Notes under the pieces: generated by a model
Told to the model about the DNA's origin: nothing
What the model saw: only the letters and a program-made list of their open reading frames with translations
Database searches by the model: none
Position numbers and translations under genes: made by a program
Shown: positions 33,429 through 41,303 of the stretch, in pieces
Layout: each line of letters opens with the position of its first letter
Numbering within the stretch: the first letter of the stretch is position 1
From: Arcicella gelida
GTDB taxonomy: Bacteria > Bacteroidota > Bacteroidia > Cytophagales > Spirosomataceae
Length of the DNA stretch: 64,000 bases
Reading direction: 5' to 3'
Assembly (NCBI RefSeq): GCF_034931025.1
Contig: NZ_JAYGIL010000015.1
Coordinates: forward strand, 1-64,000

Positions 33429-34724
33429 ATGAACAAACTCGAAAAATTCCTTCATCGCCAATCTCAAATATTTCTTGCTATTTACTTAGGTTTAGCGGCA
33501 TTCAGTACTTACTTCTGTATGTATGCTTTCCGAAAACCCTTTACAGCTGGAGATTTTCACGATGTTACTCTTTGGGGAATCGACTACAAAATAGTATTGG
33601 TCATTTCGCAAGTATTAGGCTATGCCACAGCCAAAGGATTGGGAATCAAGATAGTTTCCGAAGTAAAAGCGCATCAAAGAGCGAAGTATATCATAGGCAT
33701 GATTTTATTTGCTGAAGTGAATTTATTATTCTTTGGTTTAGTGCCGTCGCCATACAATTGGGTGTTTTTGTATCTAAATGGTTTGGGTTTAGGAATGGTT
33801 TATGGTTTAGTCTTTAGTTTTTTAGAAGGCAGACAAATTACCGAAATTTTGGGGGCGGGTTTGGCTGTAAGTTTTATCGTAGCTTCGGGCATGGTAAAAT
33901 CTATCGGCAAGTATTTTGTGAATATTGGCGTGAATGAATATTGGATGCCTTTTTTAACTGGCTTGGTATTTTTCCCTTTGCTACTACTTTCAGTCTATGC
34001 GATGTCAATTGCACCCAAACCAAGTAAAATTGATGAATCAGAACGTTCAGAACGTTTGCCAATGGATGCCACAGACAGAAAAAGTTTTTTGAAAAAGTAT
34101 GGATTTGGCTTAATTTCCTTGATTGCGATTTATGTATTAATGACGATTCTGAGAGATATTAGAGATAATTTTGGCGTAGAAATTTGGCGAGAAATAGGTG
34201 TGACCAACGCTTCTATTTTCACACAGACTGAATCCTTAATTGGTTTAGTGATTTGTGCTTTCACTGCTTTTATGTACTTTGTGAAAGACCATAAACAAGC
34301 TTTTTGGATGAATCACTTAATGATTTTTTCAGGTTCAGTCTTAATTCTAATTGCTACAATTTCGTTTTTAAATCATACTACTTCTCCTTTTTGGTGGTCG
34401 GTTTATTTGGGCATTGGGCTTTATATGGCTTATGTACCATTTAACGGAATGCTTTTTGAACGCCTTTTGGCTGTGTTGAAAGAAAAAGCCAATGTGGGTT
34501 TCTTGTTTTACTTAGCAGATTTTAGTGGTTACGTAGGCAGTGTCGTAATTTTGATTTATCAGAATTTTGGTACTAAAAATACTTCGTGGCTTAATTTATT
34601 AACAGATTTATCTTTGATTTTACCTTTAATTTCGATGGTATTGATAACGATTTCCTTCTTTTATTTCAACCGAAAATTAACGTCTAATACTTCTTCATCT
34701 ATTAGTTCTATAAGTACAATTTAA
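33429..34724 (+). CDS. DUF5690 family MFS-like membrane transporter
   Basis: 431 aa with about twelve hydrophobic helices; the start ATG at 33429 gives a short basic N-terminus (MNKLEKFLHRQSQ) before TM1. YAFRKPFTAG near TM1 and the YNWVFLYLNGLGLGMVYGLVFSFLEGR type region correspond to motifs of organophosphate/phosphonate antiporters of the major facilitator superfamily, though DUF5690 itself has no assigned function. Placed divergently from the phosphonatase-like gene, it is the best candidate for cytoplasmic-membrane import of the phosphonate. Confidence is high for the family, moderate for the role. Confidence 0.8.
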   Translation: MNKLEKFLHRQSQIFLAIYLGLAAFSTYFCMYAFRKPFTAGDFHDVTLWGIDYKIVLVISQVLGYATAKGLGIKIVSEVKAHQRAKYIIGMILFAEVNLLFFGLVPSPYNWVFLYLNGLGLGMVYGLVFSFLEGRQITEILGAGLAVSFIVASGMVKSIGKYFVNIGVNEYWMPFLTGLVFFPLLLLSVYAMSIAPKPSKIDESERSERLPMDATDRKSFLKKYGFGLISLIAIYVLMTILRDIRDNFGVEIWREIGVTNASIFTQTESLIGLVICAFTAFMYFVKDHKQAFWMNHLMIFSGSVLILIATISFLNHTTSPFWWSVYLGIGLYMAYVPFNGMLFERLLAVLKEKANVGFLFYLADFSGYVGSVVILIYQNFGTKNTSWLNLLTDLSLILPLISMVLITISFFYFNRKLTSNTSSSISSISTI

Positions 34725-34826
34725 GTTTTGTTGATATGCAAAGTTCGAAAACTGAATGTTGTTCGGATTTTAAAAAGAATGCTAATTTAAGTCTAAAAAA
34801 ATCTGAATAATATTCAAAAATTTGTA

Positions 34827-34834
34827 TAAATTTG
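34827..34834 (+). promoter_or_regulatory. Candidate -7 promoter box (TAAATTTG)
   Basis: It matches TAnnTTTG and overlaps the TTG at 34832 that opens the reading frame of the next gene. This suggests the frame's first nine codons are untranslated and the signal peptide begins at TTG 34859. No good -33 TTG is seen. Confidence 0.4.
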
Positions 34835-34858
34835 AGGGTAATTATCAATTGCTTAGTC

Positions 34859-35404
34859 TTGAAAAGAATCATTAGCATATCACTTCTTTGTCTTTTGCTG
34901 TACAATATGTTCAGTACGGGAATAGTTTTGCTATGTTTTGATAAAGAATACGCTCAAGCAACACCTTTTGAAGCCAATGATGAATTCTTGGAAGTTAAAA
35001 TTCCGATTTCATTGCCTTATACCGCAGATTTTCATAATACTTCTCCTACGGAAGCTTTGATTCAATACAAAGGCGAATTTTACAACATTATTGAACAACG
35101 TTATGAAAATGATACTTTAATTACGAAGATTAAAACGAATCAATCGGCAAGAGAACGATTTGCTTCTTTGTCAGATGAAATCAATACAATTCTTGCTCGT
35201 GATCATTCAGAGAAAGAATCTCCACTCAAAAAAGCCTTGGAACTTTGTAAATCTTTATCCGTTAATTATATTCAAAGCAATGAAATGTATCTTGCTAAAT
35301 CTCAATGGGCGGAATTGAGCAAGGCTATCCAAACTTTTGCCTACAAAGCATATTTACCTACTGATTACAGTAATGCTTTTTTTACACCTCCCGAATTGTC
35401 TTAA
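34859..35404 (+). CDS. Exported protein of unknown function in the phosphonate region
   Basis: 181 aa from TTG at 34859, giving MKRIISISLLCLLLYNMFSTG as signal peptide or anchor. The longer frame from 34832 begins inside a promoter box. The mature part is mixed alpha/beta with the acidic segment FEANDEFLEVKIPISLPY and a C-terminal helical region. No domain recognised. It follows the DUF5690 permease by 134 bp and precedes the AhpD-like gene by 100 bp on the same strand, so it may be part of the same process. Nothing in the sequence indicates an enzymatic role. Confidence 0.65.
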   Translation: MKRIISISLLCLLLYNMFSTGIVLLCFDKEYAQATPFEANDEFLEVKIPISLPYTADFHNTSPTEALIQYKGEFYNIIEQRYENDTLITKIKTNQSARERFASLSDEINTILARDHSEKESPLKKALELCKSLSVNYIQSNEMYLAKSQWAELSKAIQTFAYKAYLPTDYSNAFFTPPELS

Positions 35405-35504
35405 ATTCCAATGATTTTTACCATCGTATCGCTGATACTTTGGCATTTGTTGCTATGCAAATAGGGATAGATTTTAATTTCCATCAATCAAAGAATTTAA
35501 GACA

Positions 35505-36047
35505 ATGGCATATATAACACTTACCAACCCAAATTTACCAGGCATTACTGGCTTATTAGATTACAGCAAAGTAACGGCTGTTCCTTTATTAAACCTTGCA
35601 GAGGCTTTACTTCGTAGCGATTCAAGTTTGAATAGTGCAGAATGTGAATTGATTGCTGCACACGTTTCATATTTAAATGATTGTCATTTTTGCCATACTT
35701 CTCATGCGGCGGCAGCGGTAGCACATTTAGGTTGTGATGCAAGTTTGATAGATGACATCAAAGAAAACTTTGCTTCAACACCCATTTCTCCAAAACTAAG
35801 AGCTTTATTAGATATTGCTACCAAAGTACAAATAGGAGGGAAAAATGTATTGCCAGAAGACATCGCCAAAGCTCGTGAACATCAAGCAACAGATCGTGAA
35901 ATTCATGATACAGTTTTAATTGCTTCGGCATTTTGTATGTATAATCGTTATGTGGACGGACTTGGTACTTGGGCACCGCAACAAAAGGAAGAATATCTTG
36001 AAATGGGGCAAGAGGTAGCCTTAATGGGCTACGAGCGTGCAATTTAA
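35505..36047 (+). CDS. Carboxymuconolactone decarboxylase/AhpD-like family protein
   Basis: 180 aa, all alpha. The AhpD-type active site E(X11)CX2CX3H is intact: Glu48, Cys60, Cys63 and His67 (NDCHFCHTSH). Such proteins are thiol-dependent peroxidase partners, or peroxidase-related enzymes reducing hydroperoxides, rather than true decarboxylases. No signal peptide, so cytoplasmic. Next to oxygenase- and FAD-oxidase-type genes it may remove peroxide formed by the latter; this is an inference from context. A strong hairpin follows the stop. Confidence 0.85.
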   Translation: MAYITLTNPNLPGITGLLDYSKVTAVPLLNLAEALLRSDSSLNSAECELIAAHVSYLNDCHFCHTSHAAAAVAHLGCDASLIDDIKENFASTPISPKLRALLDIATKVQIGGKNVLPEDIAKAREHQATDREIHDTVLIASAFCMYNRYVDGLGTWAPQQKEEYLEMGQEVALMGYERAI

Positions 36048-36077
36048 TCGTTAGAATAGATTAGCCTTTTTATATTT

Positions 36078-36130
36078 GAAAATATTACCCTTTAGAGAGA
36101 TTTAATTACTTTTTAAGGGGTAATATTTTC
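36078..36130. terminator. Perfect 13-bp stem after the AhpD-like gene
   Basis: GAAAATATTACCC (36078-36090) pairs exactly with GGGTAATATTTTC (36118-36130) around a 27-nt loop. It lies 31 bp past the AhpD-like stop. The end of the right arm is T-rich, consistent with termination before the Panacea cassette. Confidence 0.6.
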
Positions 36131-36153
36131 ATGAAAAGCAGTATGATGTGTAA

Positions 36154-36194
36154 TTTTGATATTAAATATGTTTTCATTATATTTAATATCAAAA
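36154..36194. repeat. Perfect 16-bp inverted repeat upstream of the Panacea gene
   Basis: TTTTGATATTAAATAT (36154-36169) pairs exactly with 36179-36194 around a 9-nt loop. It lies about 95 bp before the Panacea start and has no GC, so it is weak as an RNA hairpin but good as a DNA operator. Toxin-antitoxin genes often have such a dyad ahead of them. It could equally mark the edge of an inserted cassette. Confidence 0.65.
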
Positions 36195-36287
36195 TATAAT
36201 CTCCGTCCATAATGCTGGTTTTGTTGAATATTAATAAAAGAAGACTTTAATTTACTTAATGTTTTTTATAATGTTAAATAGAGGAAA

Positions 36288-36743
36288 ATGAAATATGATA
36301 GTATAACAGCTGCTAAATATATGGTAGCTTTGGCACGTGAGCAAAACAAGTTGCTGAATGCCACTCAACTACAAAAATTACTTTTTATAGCTTACGGTTT
36401 TGCGCTAGCAAAAAGCGATAGTAATGAAAGCTTATTGAATGAAAGCCCAAGAGTATGGCCTTTTGGACCTGTATTTCCAAAAGTTCATAGTCAATTTAAA
36501 TATTTTGACTCAAATATTGATAAAGACTCTTTAGGGGCAATTGCACAAGATGTTGAAGTAACAACTCTCTTTAATAAAATTATTAATAGTTATTCTAGAT
36601 ACTCAGCGAGCCAACTATCAGACTGGTCTCACTCAAAAGGGAGTCCATGGGAAATTACTACTAGAGACAATGGGTATGTTTGGGATACAACTATTTCAGA
36701 TGAAGTAATAATGAATTATTTTAAGAAGTTTGACGATAATTAA
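36288..36743 (+). CDS. Panacea-domain (SocA/DUF4065-like) protein, probable antitoxin PanA
   Basis: 151 aa. Hallmarks: LNATQLQKLLFIAYGFALA in the N-terminal helix pair and WPFGPVFPKVHSQFKYF, the W-x-x-GPV motif of the Panacea domain (PF13274). The domain is known as a broad neutralising antitoxin paired with unrelated toxins (PanAT). Only 24 bp separate it from a small membrane protein gene on the same strand, the expected partner position. It is AT-rich and is placed between the AhpD-like and SusC genes of a metabolic locus, which fits recent insertion. Confidence 0.85.
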   Translation: MKYDSITAAKYMVALAREQNKLLNATQLQKLLFIAYGFALAKSDSNESLLNESPRVWPFGPVFPKVHSQFKYFDSNIDKDSLGAIAQDVEVTTLFNKIINSYSRYSASQLSDWSHSKGSPWEITTRDNGYVWDTTISDEVIMNYFKKFDDN

Positions 36744-36767
36744 TCTATTTAATTGATAATTTAGAAA

Positions 36768-37142
36768 ATGACCACCTTAAGTTCTATAATTGAAGAATCT
36801 AGTAACAGTACTACTCCTAATATTGGAGATGTTGATGCTATGTCTTTACAAGGTCAAAGATTTATATTAATGGGAATAGAAGAAGTACTAAGATTTAATC
36901 AAGATACTAGGAATAGAACAAGACTAGCAGGATGGGCTGCAATTGTAGTTACAGGATGGCTTTTTATGGTCTTAGTGCTTTTATTTGTTAATCAAAATAC
37001 CGTTTGTGTCTTAAATCATGTTCTACAAATTAAAGTAAGTGATCAAGTCCTAATTTCTTTATTAGTAACAACAACTCTCAATGTATTAGGCTTAACTTTT
37101 ATAGTGCTTAAAGGCTATTTCCCTGAGAAAAAGGAAATATAA
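36768..37142 (+). CDS. Two-helix membrane protein, candidate PanT toxin
   Basis: 124 aa. A polar N-terminus (about 50 residues) is followed by TM1 (LAGWAAIVVTGWLFMVLVLL) and TM2 (LISLLVTTTLNVLGLTFIVL), with a short basic end GYFPEKKE. This layout resembles small 2TM proteins found beside Panacea genes in other bacteria, some of which are membrane-acting toxins. Here the call rests on adjacency, size and topology; no toxic activity can be read from sequence. The alternative is an unrelated small inner-membrane protein. Confidence 0.6.
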   Translation: MTTLSSIIEESSNSTTPNIGDVDAMSLQGQRFILMGIEEVLRFNQDTRNRTRLAGWAAIVVTGWLFMVLVLLFVNQNTVCVLNHVLQIKVSDQVLISLLVTTTLNVLGLTFIVLKGYFPEKKEI

Positions 37143-37307
37143 AATTATAAGTATTATTATTTTGAGTATGAATTTAAAAATTAGTAAACTGCTTATAAAT
37201 TCTTATAAACCCCTTTTTACCTTCTCATAATATTCTCCTAACAATACTCACAATAATGGGTATTGATTACTCTTTATTGTTCACAGATTGATAATGCTAC
37301 CCTAAAG

Positions 37308-37335
37308 TTGTGGTTAAAGCAAGGTTTTACTTTTG
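37308..37335 (+). promoter_or_regulatory. Bacteroidota-type promoter of the susC gene
   Basis: A -33 TTG at 37308-37310 and a -7 TACTTTTG at 37328-37335 are separated by 17 bp, matching the TTG/TAnnTTTG consensus of the Bacteroidota housekeeping sigma factor. The -7 box ends 31 bp before the SusC ATG. This is the best promoter in the window; it probably drives susC, the inserted gene, susD and the HD gene. Confidence 0.7.
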
Positions 37336-37366
37336 TGCCGAATTAAAAACCTTACTCACAATCAAC

Positions 37367-40300
37367 ATGAAAAACATTTTACGAATTGAATTTAAAAGGA
37401 ATCTTAACTTGACTAAGAGTGCAATGTTCTTAGCAGTGATGTTTCTTTTCTTGTCGTTCGTTACGCAAGCCCAAGAACGCATTGTTACGGGTAAAGTAAC
37501 AGACAGTGCAGACAACACTCCTGTAGCAGGAGCAAGTGTAAGAATTAAAGGTTCTAACAAAGGAACGACTACAAACGCAGATGGAACGTATAAAATCGCT
37601 ACTTCATCTTCAGCTACTTTACAATTTTCATTTGTTGGTTATTCAGCTCAAGAAGTACAAGTAGGAGCGAAGTCGGTAGTAAATGTAGTATTAGCTTTAG
37701 ACACAAAAGAAATTGGAGAAGTTGTTTTTACTGCTTTGGGTATTTCTAAAGAAAGAAGAACGGTTTCAAACTCAATTCAAACAGTAAAAGGTGCAGATTT
37801 AATCAAAGCTCGTGAGCCAAACTCTATTAACTCTTTAACGGGTAAAGTAGCAGGTTTAACGGTTGGTCCATCTGCTGAATTATTAGGTCGCCCGAATGTA
37901 GTGTTAAGAGGTAACTCAGATATTTTGTATGTAGTAGATGGTGTACCTATCAACTCGGATACTTGGAATATTTCTGCGGACGACATCGAAACATATTCTG
38001 TACTGAAAGGTGCTAACGCTGCCGCTCTTTATGGTTTCAGAGGAAAAAATGGTGCTATTTTAATTACAACTAAAAAAGGCACAAAAGATAAACGTGGTTT
38101 CTCGGTCGAGTTCAATTCTTCGACCATGATTGAGAGTGGTTTCAATACCATACCAAGAGTACAAGACCTTTATGGCCCAGGTGACCACGGTAGTTATGAG
38201 TTCGTAGATGGTAGAGGTGGTGGAAAAAATGATGGTGACTATGATATTTGGGGACCAAAATTTGACCCAACTGGTCAGAAAAAAATCGCTCAATACGATT
38301 CACCTATCGACCCAGCAACTGGAAAACGTATTCCTACTGCTTGGACTGCTCGTGGAGCAAATAACCTTACACGTTTTTTACGTGATGCTGTTTTGACGAA
38401 CAACAATATTTCGGTAGCAAGTAGCAATGATAAAATGGATATTCGTTTCTCATTGTCACATAATTACCAAAAAGGTATTGTCCCTAACACACAACTAAAT
38501 ACTGCTAACTTCAACATTTCTACAAAATACAGATTTTCAGATAAATTAACATTTGACGCCAACCTTAACTACAATCGTCAATCTACACCTAATATTCCAG
38601 ACGTAAATTATGGACCAAACTCATTGATTTACAACATGGTAATTTGGGGTGGTGCCGACTGGAGCGTTGACGATATGCGTAATTACTGGCAAGCAGGTAA
38701 AGAAGGTAGTCAACAAATTTATGCTGAATATCAACGTTATAACAACCCTTATTTTGTGGCTTATGAATGGTTGAGAAGTCATTATAAAAATGATATTTAC
38801 GGATATGCTTCTTTAGATTATAAAATCAATAATAATTTAAGTATTACAGGTCGTACTTCAATTACAACGTATGATATATTCCGTTCAGAAAAATTCCCTT
38901 ACTCTGCCACTGTTTATGGTCGTGAAGAAGCAAAAGGAGATTATCGTGAAGACAAGCGTACTTTGTTTGAAAACAACACAGACGTTTTGGTGAAATTTGA
39001 CACGAAGTTTGCTAATGATTTTGACGTAAAAATTTGGGCAGGTGGAAATATCCGTAGTTTCAAATACAATTCAAGTTATGTTACTACCGATTATTTAAAT
39101 ACACCAGGTGTTTATACTTTTGCCAACTCTTTGAGACCAATTAAGGCATTCAGTTATTTGTCTGATATGGAAGTACAAAGTGCTTATTATTCAGCTGACT
39201 TTACTTATAAAGGTTTATTTACTTTATCTGCAACGGGTCGTCTTGACCGTCTTTCAACTTTGCCAAAAGGAAATAATTCATTCTTCTATCCTTCATTTGG
39301 TTTAACAACAGTTGTTTCGGATTATGTGAAAATGCCAGAAGTTGTTTCTTTCTTGAAATTCCGTGCATCTTATGCAAACGTAAAAGACGGTTTGACTCGC
39401 TCTACAATCGGTTCAACGCCGGGAGCTAGTTATCCAATCGGTTATGGTTCAGACTATGCTTCTTCTTATGATGGTCCAAACTATGCAAACTCAGTTGGTT
39501 ATGGAATCAGTCCAACTTATAATAACCTTCCAGGTGCTGGATATTCGAACACTATCAATAACCCATCTTTAAAACCAAATACTTCTGAGCAAATTGAAGC
39601 TGGTTTAGAATTGAGTTTATTGAAAAACCGTTTCTCTGCTGATGTTACTTACTTTACTTCTAATGATGGACCAAGAATTTTTAACCGTGATTTATCACAA
39701 ACTACTGGTTATACTTCTGCTATCGTGAATGGTATCTTGACAAAGAAAACAGGTTGGGAAATTACTTTAAAAGGAACGCCACTGAAACGTAATAATTTAT
39801 CGTGGGATGTTGCCTTGAACTGGTCAACTTTCAAAGAAACTTTACAAGAAGTTTATAACGAAAACGGAATTAAAATTGACAGATTGGCTTCAAACTATTT
39901 TGTTGGTGGTAATTCAGGTTCTCAGTTTATCAACGTTGGTGATAGAATTGATAAAGTATATTTAGCTACTTTCCAAAGAACAGCTGATGGTCAAATTATC
40001 AACGATGCGGGTGGTCGTCCAATTCAGAACAATGCTGGTTCATTAGTTGGTTATGCTAATCCAGACTACGTTTGGGGAATCAACAACAAAGTAAATTATA
40101 AAAACTGGTCATTATCTTTCCAATTTGATGGTCGTGTAGGTGGTATCATCGAAGACTATATCCGTAAGCAAACATTCCGTGGTGGTCGCCACATCGAAAC
40201 TACTGAAGGAGCTTATGGTATCGCTCGTGATTTTGATGCACAAGGTATTAAAACTTATGTGGGCGAAGGTGTAATGATAGTAGAAGGTACTCCAACTTAC

Positions 40301-40660
40301 GATGCACAAACTGGTTTAATCAACAATTATGCTCAGTTGAAATTTGCACCCAATACGATTAAAACTTATGCTCAAGATTATATCAGCCGTTATAACTCAA
40401 CAGCAGAAGGAAACTTGATGAGCAAAACCTTCTCGAAATTGCGTGAAGTAACCTTGGGTTATACTTTACCACAAACAGTTTTAAGAAAAACTTTCATCAA
40501 GCAAGCTTCAGTATCGTTGGTTGGTCGTAATTTATTTTACTTCATCGACAGCAAGCATGATGGTGTTGACTTAGACCAATACACAGGTTTAAACGCTTCT
40601 TCAGGTTTACAAACACCAACGATGAAACGTTACGGTATCAATATCAATATTGTATTCTAA
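37367..40660 (+). CDS. SusC/RagA-family TonB-linked outer-membrane transporter
   Basis: 1097 aa from ATG at 37367; an in-frame TTG at 37310 lies in the promoter and is discarded. A signal peptide (to FVTQAQ) precedes a CarboxypepD_reg-like domain (IVTGKVTDSADNTPVAGASV), then the TonB plug (VYVVDGVPINSDTW, ANAAALYGFRGKNGAILI) and a 22-strand barrel ending in INIVF. SusC proteins import oligomeric nutrients with a SusD lipoprotein lid, powered by TonB. In this locus the cargo may be a phosphonate or phosphonylated compound; that is inferred from neighbours. Confidence 0.95.
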   Translation: MKNILRIEFKRNLNLTKSAMFLAVMFLFLSFVTQAQERIVTGKVTDSADNTPVAGASVRIKGSNKGTTTNADGTYKIATSSSATLQFSFVGYSAQEVQVGAKSVVNVVLALDTKEIGEVVFTALGISKERRTVSNSIQTVKGADLIKAREPNSINSLTGKVAGLTVGPSAELLGRPNVVLRGNSDILYVVDGVPINSDTWNISADDIETYSVLKGANAAALYGFRGKNGAILITTKKGTKDKRGFSVEFNSSTMIESGFNTIPRVQDLYGPGDHGSYEFVDGRGGGKNDGDYDIWGPKFDPTGQKKIAQYDSPIDPATGKRIPTAWTARGANNLTRFLRDAVLTNNNISVASSNDKMDIRFSLSHNYQKGIVPNTQLNTANFNISTKYRFSDKLTFDANLNYNRQSTPNIPDVNYGPNSLIYNMVIWGGADWSVDDMRNYWQAGKEGSQQIYAEYQRYNNPYFVAYEWLRSHYKNDIYGYASLDYKINNNLSITGRTSITTYDIFRSEKFPYSATVYGREEAKGDYREDKRTLFENNTDVLVKFDTKFANDFDVKIWAGGNIRSFKYNSSYVTTDYLNTPGVYTFANSLRPIKAFSYLSDMEVQSAYYSADFTYKGLFTLSATGRLDRLSTLPKGNNSFFYPSFGLTTVVSDYVKMPEVVSFLKFRASYANVKDGLTRSTIGSTPGASYPIGYGSDYASSYDGPNYANSVGYGISPTYNNLPGAGYSNTINNPSLKPNTSEQIEAGLELSLLKNRFSADVTYFTSNDGPRIFNRDLSQTTGYTSAIVNGILTKKTGWEITLKGTPLKRNNLSWDVALNWSTFKETLQEVYNENGIKIDRLASNYFVGGNSGSQFINVGDRIDKVYLATFQRTADGQIINDAGGRPIQNNAGSLVGYANPDYVWGINNKVNYKNWSLSFQFDGRVGGIIEDYIRKQTFRGGRHIETTEGAYGIARDFDAQGIKTYVGEGVMIVEGTPTYDAQTGLINNYAQLKFAPNTIKTYAQDYISRYNSTAEGNLMSKTFSKLREVTLGYTLPQTVLRKTFIKQASVSLVGRNLFYFIDSKHDGVDLDQYTGLNASSGLQTPTMKRYGININIVF

Positions 40661-40672
40661 ATAAGTTTAGAC

Positions 40673-40713
40673 TCTCCTCTTAATTAAATCTTTGTGATAT
40701 AGTTAAGAGGAGA
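40673..40713. terminator. Hairpin between susC and the inserted gene
   Basis: TCTCCTCTTAA (40673-40683) pairs exactly with TTAAGAGGAGA (40703-40713). The right arm includes a Shine-Dalgarno-like GAGGAG 11 nt before the ATG at 40724. The hairpin could reduce read-through past susC and hide this ribosome site. Such strong SD sites are rare in Bacteroidota. Confidence 0.55.
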
Positions 40714-40723
40714 TAATAATGCC

Positions 40724-41272
40724 ATGAACTTTTCAGATTACTTAAAAAAAATACTTGATATATATCCAAGAGATATTGACTTCCTAAGTGAAGGTTTTGA
40801 AAAGCACGAAATAATACAACAAATCAGAAGAACTTTTGAAATTGAATCACAAAAGCAATTTCCACAATTTGAAGCTTTGTTGAAAAGTCTTGAAGAAAAG
40901 TATTTCAATGTTTTAAGTAATTACGGGCTCTCGTTTAGGTCTTTAGATATTAGGATAAAAGTATCAGAAGATGCTGATTTTTTTATTGATATAAGTATCA
41001 GTATGTTAATTCCTTTTCATTGTATTATCTGTTGGAGACCAGAAAGTCCTGAGAAGAATTATTATCAAGTCGAGGTATATAGTCCTGATTATGACCAATA
41101 CATAGATGAGATTAATCGGTTAGTAAAACAAAATTTTGAGTCAGAATTGATAGATAATAAAACTATTAGCAAAGTACTTTTGAACCTTGAAGTTGAGGGT
41201 AATACTGTTGAAAATAGTGCAATAGTGTACAACCTGTTCTTTGCTACTTTCCCTATCACTTTTTTAAAGTAA
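40724..41272 (+). CDS. Unknown soluble protein encoded between susC and susD
   Basis: 182 aa, no signal peptide and no membrane helix. It is acidic and mixed alpha/beta: an N-terminal helical half (DYLKKILDIYPRDIDFLSEG) and a C-terminal part with FHCIICWRPESPEKNYYQVE. No family recognised. susC and susD are normally adjacent, so the gene interrupts the pair. Its size and charge would suit an immunity-type or accessory protein, but nothing proves this. It has an SD-like GAGGAG upstream, unlike its neighbours. Confidence 0.7.
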   Translation: MNFSDYLKKILDIYPRDIDFLSEGFEKHEIIQQIRRTFEIESQKQFPQFEALLKSLEEKYFNVLSNYGLSFRSLDIRIKVSEDADFFIDISISMLIPFHCIICWRPESPEKNYYQVEVYSPDYDQYIDEINRLVKQNFESELIDNKTISKVLLNLEVEGNTVENSAIVYNLFFATFPITFLK

Positions 41273-41303
41273 GTTTTTAAATAAAATTTAATAAGAAATT
41301 CTC

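Noticed and set aside
37310..37366. Upstream TTG start for SusC
   Set aside because: It lies in the -33 promoter element; the ATG at 37367 gives a standard signal peptide.
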